This document shows, in pieces, positions 42,800-50,127 of a DNA stretch of 64,000 bases. The stretch is from CAWIJJ01 sp963836405 (GTDB lineage: Bacteria; Acidobacteriota; Terriglobia; Bryobacterales; Bryobacteraceae): positions 76,234 through 140,233 of the forward strand of contig CAWIJL010000021.1 in NCBI GenBank assembly GCA_963836405.1. Reading direction: 5' to 3'. The notes below the pieces were generated by a model. That model made no database searches. It saw only the letters and a list, made by a program, of their open reading frames with translations, and was not told the DNA's origin. Made by a program: the position numbers and the translations under genes. Position 1 is the stretch's first letter; each line of letters starts with the position of its first letter.

Positions 42800-42932
42800 C
42801 GGGACTCCGCAGGTTTCGATAGAGCTTCGCAATTAGCGCGCCGCGCCAAGCTTCGACATCTTCAGGGCGATACCGAACGAGGGGGCCGACTTTGACGAAA
42901 GTGGGGCCCTTTCGTTCCACGCGCCAGCGGCG
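42753..42932 (-). pseudogene. Excisionase/AlpA-like HTH remnant
   Basis: The frame after a TAG at 42935-42933 reads RRWRVERKGPTFVKVGPLVR and YRPEDVEAWRGAL, the wing and C-terminal half of a MerR/AlpA-type excisionase helix-turn-helix, then ends at 42753 overlapping the integrase start. The recognition helix is missing, so the gene is truncated at its 5' end. Between it and 43138 I see no other gene. Confidence 0.6.
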
Positions 42933-43138
42933 CTATTCCAGCCCACTCGGGCCCGCCCGACCCGATGTTTCGAGAAGATTCAGAAATTACTCCGATAGTT
43001 TCAGATCAGAGATTCGGCTGCAGAGGAGTTCCGGAAATTCACCAACTCTTTTCAGGAATTCTCGCATTTGTTTCGGCATCTCAGGCGTGAGTCTGCGAAG
43101 AAGACCTGCGGTGAACCCTGTTCCTTCTGACTCGCGCC

Positions 43139-45771
43139 TCAAGGGACCGCGATGTAGACCGTATTAGAGGTGTAACCGGCAGCGGTGACCACGATCGGGA
43201 CCACACCTCGTCCGGCGATCTCGCGAGGCAGCAGGACGTTGACCTGATCTTCGCCTGACAATGTGCCTTGTGGCCCGGAATAGCTCACTTGGGCGGGCAA
43301 CCCTGCTACCGTGACCGAGACCCTGCCGCCGGCCGCGCGAATGCCCGTCCCAAATAGCGTTAGGTAGACGCGGTCGCTTGCAGGCCCTAAATCCAAGAAG
43401 TCGGCCGTCACAGCGCCGTTCTCGGAACGGTAGACCGGGTCTGCGGTCTGGCTGCCGTCACCTCGTACTCGGATGGCGAGAGCGGCCGCCAAGCCTTGGC
43501 CGTTGGTAGTAAATAATGCTAGCCACACGGCCACGACCTGGGTAGGCACATTCAATGCCGTTCCACGGGAAGTGACGCTCAGAACGGCGGGTCCAATTGC
43601 GGATCCCGCCGGCACGATGAAGTTGATCTGCCCGGGAGACGCATAGAGAATCGTGGGCGAACGTTCCCCCCGGCGGAGTCGCGGAGGGTTAGCTTGCCCG
43701 CCATTTCGCTTCCATACAGGGTTGCAATGGAATCGGGAGCAAGCGGGCCCAACGAATGACTGGCGGCCGAAACGACAGCGGGCGCGGTCGATGGAATCAG
43801 CACCCTGATCCGATTGTTCGCTGAATCGGCGAGGTAAACGTAGCCTGAATCATCTATTGCGAGGCTGGAGGCGCCGTTGACGAGTTTGGCCTCGGTAGCT
43901 ACACCGCCTTCGCCGTAGGCGGTCCCGCCCCCCGCAATGACGGAAGTGGTCCCGTTTGCCACCTTTTTGACGACGAAAATGTCACTGACGTAGACGTTAC
44001 CCGCGCGGTCCAGCGCGATGCGGTTGGGCTCGTCGAACGGCCCGGCGAACCTGGTGATGACCCCGCCGGAGACCTTGCGGATCACCCGGTTACGCGTGTC
44101 CGCGATGTACAGATTCCCCGCCGAATCCACTGCGAGACCCTGCGGGCTGTTGAGTTGGGCCTGGTCCGCCGGCCCGTTGTCGCCGGAGTAGCCCGCGCTC
44201 CCCGTTCCCGCTACAGTCGTCACGTTCCCGCCGGAGATCTTCCGGACGCGATGCCTGCCCAACTCCGATATGTAAACGGTTCCCGCATTGTCGGCGGCGA
44301 GGCCGCTGATGGTGTCGAAGGAGACTTCAGTTGCGGGACCGTCTTCGCCTTTGCGGTAACCCATAGCGTTCCCGGCGAGCGTCGTGATCTGGCCGTTTGA
44401 GATCATGCGAACGATGCCCGTGGTGCTGCCGTTCGCTACGTAAATGCGCGCGGCGGAATCGACGGCAACGTGGTGGGGATAAACCGAAGCGTCCACCGCA
44501 GGACCTCCGTCCCCCGTCCCACCGAAACTGCCTCGGCCGTTGCCGGCCACAGTGTTGATAACGGAGTCTTTGACCATTCGGACGCGTCCGTTGCCTTCAT
44601 CCGCAATGTAGAGCCGGCCGTCCGGACCGACAGCCGCGGAGGTTACGCCGAATAATTGACCGGAAAGCGCCGGCCCGCCATCGGCGAGCGAGGCGCCGGC
44701 TCCGGCAATGGTGCTGATGATGCCGTTCGAAACGCGCCGAATCCGACCCTCATTCCACGCCGTGCCTATGCCATCGCCGATCAGCAGGTCACCTCTGGCG
44801 TCGATTGCGATTGGCCCGGGGCCAGTCTTCGCCTGCAGCGCGGAGCGTCCGTCGCCGATGTCGTCGTCCCATCCGATCCCCGTCGGCCCGATCCCGGCTA
44901 CTGTCGTAATAATGTTATTGGCGATCTTCCGCACCCGCCCGTTGTCCGTAAAGTACAGGTTGCCGGAGGCGTCGACCGCCATAGAAGCCATGGACGGCAG
45001 GCTCAGCGTCGCCGTCTAGGCGGGGCCCCCGTCTCCGGCGAAGCCTCTCTCACCGGTGCCGGCAAACGTGGTCAGGATTCCCTTGGAAAGTCGGCGGATG
45101 CGGTTATTGCTTGAATCCGCGATGTAGACGTTTCCTGCCGCGTCCACCGCAACGGCGTTCGGGTACGAAAGCTGCGCATTCGCGCCCGGTCCGCCGTCGC
45201 CGCCGAAACCCGGTACTCCCGTTCCAGCAACGGTAGAGATAACACCGCCCGCGACCTTTCGGACGCGCGCCTGGCCAGTGTCCGCGATGTAGAGGTTGCC
45301 CTCCCGATCCACGGCAACGCCTTGAGGGTAGGAAAGCCGGGCTGAAACCGCTGGGCCGTCGTCTCCCAAGGATGAGCCGCCGCCTGCAACAGTGGTGATG
45401 ATCCCCTTTTCGACCTTGCGGATGCGGCTGTTGTAGTAGTCCGCAATGTACAAGTTGCCCGCGCGATCTAGTGTGATAGCTGCCTGATAGGAAATCTGGG
45501 CGCCTATTGCAGGCCCGCCGTCTCCCGCCGCTCCCACGGTTCCGTCTCCCGCTATGCGAGTGAAGACGCCGGAAGAGTCGAGCCGCAGTATGGCCTGGTT
45601 CCGGTGCATGGCCACGAAAATGTTGCCGGATAAGTCCGCGGCAAGTCCCGATATGGAACCCAGGTTCGCAGAGATCGCCGGCACCGCTTCCGGAAGTCCG
45701 CCCCCTGCGACCGTATGGATGGTGTATGCCGGAACACCACGTCCATTTGAAGCGCGGTTTCCTTCTTTATC
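43139..45771 (-). pseudogene. NHL-repeat protein with TIGR03437 domain; 5' truncated, one in-frame TAG, one frameshift
   Basis: About fifteen NHL-type units of roughly 50 residues run along the minus strand, each like GNLYIADTGQARVRKVAGGV followed by ISTVAGTGVPGFGGDGGPGA. The visible part opens with YTIHTVAGGGLPEAVPAI after a TGA, with no start or signal peptide. A TAG at 45018-45016 interrupts the frame (GDGGPA, stop, TATLSLPS). Near 43666-43671 a run of six G (minus strand) marks a frame change; seven G would give AGGERSPTILYASPGQIN, the normal TIGR03437 junction, which then continues to 43139. Intact relatives would be secreted surface proteins. Confidence 0.8.
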
Positions 45772-45853
45772 TCATCGAGGGCATAAGAGCATGCTTTCAA
45801 AGTCGGACTTATCGACGATGACCCCGCAGTTCACGGGCGTTGTTGCCGAACTA

Positions 45854-46237
45854 TCAATAGTCCGGCGGTTGAAATGCCAAGTCGCCAATCATGTTGAAGT
45901 GCTTTCGATTCCTTGAAACGAGCGTGAACCCCTCGGCGATCGCGGTCGCCGCAATTAGGGCATCGAAGGTCCGCAAACCGTCCGCTTTGGCGTGCTTTTT
46001 GAACAAATCGTACGCGAGCCCGGTAATTTCTGCGCGCAGGCCGGCATGGACCGGGAACGTCCGAATGAGGCCGTCGATTGCGGCGGCATCGCGATGGTTC
46101 CTGGCGCCCACGATCAACTCGTGCGCGGTGACGATCGAAATCGTGATGTCCTCGAGAGAATCCACGAACGTCGCCGCGGCGGCGCTTCCTCGAGACACGT
46201 CAAACATAACATCGGTGTCGATCAGGTAGCGAGCCAT
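45854..46237 (-). CDS. vapC: VapC-type PIN-domain toxin
   Basis: The 127-aa PIN domain has the full acidic set: D7 and D9 in YLIDTDVMF, E40 in TAHELIVGA, and D92 in RTFDALIAATA, plus LVSRNRKHF at 107-115. VapC toxins are Mg-dependent RNases that cut tRNA or rRNA when the antitoxin is lost. The ATG directly follows the antitoxin TAG with no gap, so both are one transcript. It lies inside the right end of the tRNA-Arg islet and appears intact. Confidence 0.92.
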   Translation of the reverse strand: MARYLIDTDVMFDVSRGSAAAATFVDSLEDITISIVTAHELIVGARNHRDAAAIDGLIRTFPVHAGLRAEITGLAYDLFKKHAKADGLRTFDALIAATAIAEGFTLVSRNRKHFNMIGDLAFQPPDY

Positions 46238-46462
46238 CTATCCGCGTGGACTGTCGCGCAAGTCGTTCACGTAGCTGACGCCGTCCCTGATGTCGTCCCG
46301 ATCCGCCCACAGCCCATAGAAGGGCAGGTCTTTGATCGACCGGCGACCGCGCGGCAACTCGCTCCCGGCCGGCACGTGCACCTCGACAACCGTGCCTTCC
46401 TTGATCGCCCCTTCCTCCAGGGGCCGGAAGATGCCGTTCTCGTATCTGGCAGGGATCGTCAT
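46238..46462 (-). CDS. AF2212-like (DUF104) antitoxin, partner of VapC
   Basis: The 74-aa protein begins TIPARYENGIFRPLEEGAIK and EGTVVEVHVPAGSE, the beta-rich N-terminal domain of the AF2212/PG0164 antitoxin group, followed by a C-terminal segment (GLWADRDDIRDGVSYVNDLR) that would wrap around VapC. The start at 46462 is chosen because family members begin M-x-I-x-A-x-Y-E-N-G; an upstream frame to 46555 is not conserved. It neutralises VapC and probably represses the pair. Confidence 0.88.
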   Translation of the reverse strand: MTIPARYENGIFRPLEEGAIKEGTVVEVHVPAGSELPRGRRSIKDLPFYGLWADRDDIRDGVSYVNDLRDSPRG

Positions 46463-46650
46463 GTCTTTGCCGACCTTCTCTTCAATCGTAGCACCGGGGC
46501 CGCAAGCGCTCCGGTATGCCCGAGAGTATGCCCACGCCGCGTTTGCCGGTGTCAACCGCGTTGCTCGGGAAGTCGCGCAAACCCTCGAAAACGCTACACA
46601 CCGCGCAAACGCGGCTAACCGCGCAAATCGCTGATCTTCCGCGCCTCACC

Positions 46651-46694
46651 GGCTTCGAACCAGTAGGTCGGGAGTTCGAGTCTCTCCGGGCGCA
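46651..46694 (+). repeat. attR-like direct repeat of tRNA-Arg 3' end
   Basis: This is a 43/44 match to 42179-42222. No acceptor 5' strand or D arm precedes it, so it is not a tRNA gene. It marks the far border of the islet. From here to 46933 (about 240 bp) I see no gene. Confidence 0.85.
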
Positions 46695-46933
46695 TCGGAA
46701 CCTCCCCGCAACTTCTCGCGAATGGAGTTAGTCGATCGTCTCCTGATTTAACTCGAGTGCCGGGTTGGCAGCACCTGGGTGCGCAAGACGTTCATCGCGA
46801 GCGCCTCTGCTTCTCGGATGCGTGGCCGCGCGGCGGTCCTCCCATCGATGCCGGGATCGATCAGCCCAACAAGTCTTTGAACGGCTACGAGCACCTTACC
46901 GGGCGGGCGCACCGCTGGCGCCCCAATTGGGAG

Positions 46934-47224
46934 TCAGCCCGCTTTCCGTTCGCGTTCGAGCGCCTGATGGAGCAGGCCTTTGATGTATGTCTGGTATGGC
47001 AAGCCGCGCTTTTCCGCAAGTTCCTGCGCCACGTCGATGTCGCCGATGGGCATTCGGATCGTGACGGACTTGGTCGCGCCGCGGACTACCGGCAATCGCT
47101 TGATCCGCCCTTCCTTCTTCGCCTTCAGAAACAGGGTGGTGATAACCTCCGGATGGGCATCCCACCACGCGGCCTCTTCCTTCTCGGATTTGAATGTCGG
47201 AACAGTTGTTTTGGTCGCCATCAT
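46934..47224 (-). CDS. CopG/BrnA-type antitoxin
   Basis: The 96-aa protein has VPTFKSEKEEAAWWDAHPEV, the N-terminal signature of the CopG-antitoxin family (PF12441 type), followed by KSVTIRMPIGDIDVAQELAE and YQTYIKGLLHQALERE, a ribbon-helix-helix DNA-binding domain. Two ATGs in tandem (47224 and 47221) could start it; both overlap the stop of the toxin remnant, indicating translational coupling. It looks intact although its partner toxin is broken. Confidence 0.85.
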   Translation of the reverse strand: MMATKTTVPTFKSEKEEAAWWDAHPEVITTLFLKAKKEGRIKRLPVVRGATKSVTIRMPIGDIDVAQELAEKRGLPYQTYIKGLLHQALERERKAG

Positions 47225-47486
47225 TCCTCTCTTCTGTAGATCTCGCGATGTTGCGGATGCATCGGGAACGCGGTCACGAACCGGATCTTGCCCTTCCGCT
47301 CGGTGATCACGAATGTCAGCAGCCTGCCTGCGTTGGTCTCTCCCAGGCACAACCTGCGGCGCTCGTGTTTCCGTCTCTGGTGCTCGATCGCCATTGGCCC
47401 GTTCCGGTACGCTTCCTCGCACTCCGCGCTCGTGACGCCGTGCCGGCGATGTGCTCCGTGTTCGCGGCGTCCCAATCGAAGACCAT
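47221..47486 (-). pseudogene. BrnT-type toxin, frameshifted
   Basis: ATG 47486 opens VFDWDAANTEHIAG, the usual BrnT start. One missing base near 47440 throws it out of frame. The other frame then continues HGVTSAECEEAYRNG, LLTFVITERKGKIRFVTAF and HREIYRREE to the normal end at 47221. Adding a C to GCCGGCACGG restores EHIAGHGVTS. BrnT toxins are RelE-like RNases; this copy should be inactive unless the base is a sequence error. Confidence 0.75.
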
Positions 47487-47907
47487 TCGTACAGACATTG
47501 TACATACGATTTGACGCATGGGCAACAGCGCCTGACGCGGGGCGCGCTAGAACACAAAAGGCATGCCGCCCAGCGCATGCTCTGATGTGTTGCGCGTCAA
47601 ATCGAGGTCACAGATGTCCTGGACGCCCTGGTGTTGGCCGATCTGCGTACCGCCCCCCTACCGCTCCTCGAGCGATGCATGGGCCGTGCGGATGCCCGAA
47701 GCTTCTTGAGTTCCCACCCGCCCAGCGGCGAATAGGCCGGGCGCGCCGCAGCGCCGGACCCGGATCGCACGGGAATGGTTATTTCGCGAACAGATTCTGC
47801 AACGGCCCGGGGATTGCTCTAGCTGATACAGGGCAGGGCAAACAGGGTGCTGTCGGCGGCTGCGTCGCGGAGGTGTGCGCCGCCCCAGGCACAGGCGGAG
47901 AGCAGAT
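47487..47907. other. Non-coding gap of about 420 bp
   Basis: No frame here has recognisable protein features or a ribosome site, and I see no RNA gene. It separates the toxin-antitoxin remnant from the receiver/transporter operon and probably carries that operon's promoter. Confidence 0.5.
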
Positions 47908-48276
47908 TTGAACAGGCGGACGATTCTCGTCGTGGAAGCCGAACAGATCGTGCATCGCACCATGCGCGCGATCCTCGAACGAGCCGGCTATCGTGTAATG
48001 GTTGCCATCGACTCCGGCTTGGCCGGCGGCATGTTCGACCGCTACCGGTCGGAGCTTGCGCTATTGGTAGTGGAGTTTTCTTCACCCCGCGGCGACGGCT
48101 CTGAGTTCGTGAACAATCTGCCCACGCTATCGCCGCGAATCCCGGTCCTGTTTACGACTGCGATGGGTACCGACGAAGTGCCCGAGGGCGTCAAAAAGCA
48201 ATATCCGGTCCTCCAGAAGCCATTTACAGCAGCTACGCTGATTTCCAAGGTGAAAGGCGTAATCACGCGAAGTTAG
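47908..48276 (+). CDS. Stand-alone receiver-like domain with Glu at the phosphoacceptor position
   Basis: The 122-aa single receiver fold has TILVVEAEQIVHR at the N-terminus (E10/E12 for the acidic pair), LALLVVEFSSPRGDG where the normal Asp is E56, LFTTAMG (T83/T84) and the conserved Lys in VLQKPF (K104). With Glu in place of Asp it cannot be phosphorylated normally and may mimic the active state. The TTG start at 47908 is preferred for GGAGAG six bases upstream; 11 upstream codons are not conserved. The transporter gene starts two bases after its stop, so they form an operon. Confidence 0.82.
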   Translation: MNRRTILVVEAEQIVHRTMRAILERAGYRVMVAIDSGLAGGMFDRYRSELALLVVEFSSPRGDGSEFVNNLPTLSPRIPVLFTTAMGTDEVPEGVKKQYPVLQKPFTAATLISKVKGVITRS

Positions 48277-48278
48277 AA

Positions 48279-50114
48279 ATGGCGCACGCAGAAAAACTTC
48301 AGTCGCGTACATCTCCGCTGCTTCCCATCCTCGCTGTCCTGGTGATTCTCTACTTCGCCCGCGAAGTACTCGTCCCTTTGTCTTTGGCGGTTCTCGTGGC
48401 ATTTCTGCTGACGCCTGCCGTCAAACGGCTCGAATCCCTGCGACTCGGCAGGATCCCTTCGGTAATTCTCGTCGTCTTCATTTCGTTCACGCTGTTTGCC
48501 GGGCTCGCCTGGATCGCCGGCAACCAGTTGATCGATGCCATCAATGCCCTGCCGAACTACAAGGAGAATATCCGCCACAAAGTGAACGCGCTTCGATCTT
48601 CCTCGACGAGCGGACTTGCAAAAGCGGGCCAGAGCGTCAAGGAGATCACAAAGGAACTGGCGGGTCCGCCGCCAGAGGCCCTGGCGCCAACGCCCGGCGC
48701 CCCGCGGCCCGTCCCCGCACCGCAGGAGCCGGTTCCCGTGCGGGTGGTGGACCCACCGCCGACGGTGCTCGGGTCGCTGCGAAGCATGTTCGGCCCCTTG
48801 CTGGCGCCGGTCGGAACCGCTCTCGTCGTGCTGGTGTTTGCGATGGTGATGCTGGTGAAGCGGGAAGACCTGCGCAGCCGGCTGTTGCGGCTGATCGCAA
48901 AAAATCGGCTGAGCCTGGCAACCGAGGCTTTCGACGACGCGGCACGGCGGGTCAGCCGTTATCTCCGCCTTCAGTTTCTGGTCAACACGGCCTTCGGTGT
49001 CCTAATCACCGGCGGCCTCTATTTCATTGGGGTGCCGACGCCGCTGTTGTGGGGCGTGCTGGCAGGCGCCTTACGATTCGTGCCTTACGTAGGCCCGGTC
49101 TTCGGAGCCGGATTGCCGATTCTCGTGTCCTTGGCAGTGTTCGATCACTGGCTCCAGCCGCTGCTGTGCGCGGGCCTGTTCCTGGTGGTGGAGCCCGTGA
49201 CCGCTTATGTTGTCGAGCCGGCGCTCTACGGATCTCACACCGGTGTTTCGTCGCTCGCTATCCTGGTGGCCGCTACCATGTGGACCGTCCTTTGGGGACC
49301 CGTCGGACTGGTCCTCTCCACTCCCCTGACCGTGTGCGTCATGGTGATCGGCCGGTACGTGCCGCAATTCGAATTCCTCAACGTCATGCTCGGCGACGAG
49401 CCCGTCCTGACCCCCTCGGCGCAGCTCTACCAGCGTCTGCTGGCGATGGACCATCGTGAGGCGCACGCGATCGTCGATCGCTATCTGGAAAATCACACCC
49501 TCGCCGAACTGTACGATGCGGTTCTGATCCCCGCGCTGAACATGGTGGAGGAGGACAGGCACCGGGAATCGCTGGGCGAATCGAGGGAGCGGTTTGTCCT
49601 CCAAAGCCTGGAGGAGTTCATCGCCGACCTGGCGGATTACAACAACGAACGGACAGGACTGCCGCTGGATCGCGCAGACCTCGTCGAAGGCCCCCGGGCA
49701 TCCGCCGCCTCCGGGACCCCGAGGGTGGTTTGCCTCGCCGCCGGTGATAAGGCGGATGAGATTTCGGCCGCCATGCTGAGCCAGGTCCTGGAACGGCTGG
49801 GCTATGCCACCGTGTCGCTGCCTGTGGTGACCGCCCCTGCCGACGTCCTCGAGACGCTGGCCAAGGATCCGGGAGACGTCGTCTGTATCTCGGCGCTGCC
49901 GCCGTTCGCCCTTATCAATGCTCGTTCCATGAGCAAGTCCTTGCGTGCCCGGTTCCCGGAGCTCAAAATCGTTGTCGGACTCTGGGGATTTTCCGGCGGC
50001 GGCGTCCGCGCCGGGGATCGGCTCGCCAAGGCGTTCACCGTGGATGTGGTGACCACGCTTGCGCAGGCGGCGGAAACGATCGGCGCCGCGTCCCATGTGC
50101 CCTCGTTGTCGTGA
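48279..50114 (+). CDS. AI-2E-family (PerM-like) transporter with C-terminal B12-binding-like domain
   Basis: The 611-aa protein's membrane part (about 10-375) has the PerM/AI-2E pattern: LVPLSLAVLVAFLLTPAVKR, a roughly 60-residue proline-rich insert around 125-170, PTPLLWGVLAGALRFVPYVG, and LAILVAATMWTVLWGPVGLV then LSTPLTVCVMV. A cytosolic tail (about 475-605; RVVCLAAGDKADEISAAML, DVVCISALPPFALINAR) resembles a cobalamin-binding Rossmann fold but lacks the DxHxxG cobalamin motif. Substrates of this family range from AI-2 to small ions and are not predicted here. It is preceded by the Glu-receiver gene (2-bp gap). Confidence 0.88.
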   Translation: MAHAEKLQSRTSPLLPILAVLVILYFAREVLVPLSLAVLVAFLLTPAVKRLESLRLGRIPSVILVVFISFTLFAGLAWIAGNQLIDAINALPNYKENIRHKVNALRSSSTSGLAKAGQSVKEITKELAGPPPEALAPTPGAPRPVPAPQEPVPVRVVDPPPTVLGSLRSMFGPLLAPVGTALVVLVFAMVMLVKREDLRSRLLRLIAKNRLSLATEAFDDAARRVSRYLRLQFLVNTAFGVLITGGLYFIGVPTPLLWGVLAGALRFVPYVGPVFGAGLPILVSLAVFDHWLQPLLCAGLFLVVEPVTAYVVEPALYGSHTGVSSLAILVAATMWTVLWGPVGLVLSTPLTVCVMVIGRYVPQFEFLNVMLGDEPVLTPSAQLYQRLLAMDHREAHAIVDRYLENHTLAELYDAVLIPALNMVEEDRHRESLGESRERFVLQSLEEFIADLADYNNERTGLPLDRADLVEGPRASAASGTPRVVCLAAGDKADEISAAMLSQVLERLGYATVSLPVVTAPADVLETLAKDPGDVVCISALPPFALINARSMSKSLRARFPELKIVVGLWGFSGGGVRAGDRLAKAFTVDVVTTLAQAAETIGAASHVPSLS

Positions 50115-50127
50115 CTGCTTTCCGGCT

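Larger units (their letters stand above)
42179..46694. mobile_element. Degraded integrative element (genomic islet) in tRNA-Arg
   Basis: About 4.5 kb bounded by 44-bp tRNA-derived direct repeats. Next to the tRNA lie a tyrosine integrase remnant and an excisionase-like remnant, both facing the tRNA. The cargo is a broken NHL-repeat/TIGR03437 gene and an intact VapC-type toxin-antitoxin pair next to the far repeat. The integrase lacks its central part, so the element cannot excise by itself. The preserved toxin-antitoxin pair may explain why the right end is kept. Confidence 0.75.

Noticed and set aside
5867..45018. Possible TAG recoding because two genes have in-frame TAG
   Set aside because: TAG is the normal stop of several intact genes here (histidine kinase at 17013, response regulator at 18321, FAH-family gene at 42124), so the code is standard.
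43139..45771. Regularly spaced repeats that might be a CRISPR array
   Set aside because: The period is about 150 bp and codes for NHL protein units; there are no short identical repeats with unique spacers and no cas genes.
46508..46530. GHTLGHT-like peptide on the minus strand near the far repeat, resembling the integrase tail
   Set aside because: Only about seven residues match and no other integrase sequence is next to it; too short to call a second integrase remnant.
46651..46694. Second tRNA-Arg gene
   Set aside because: Only the 3' half is present, with no acceptor 5' strand or D arm; it is the copied attachment site.
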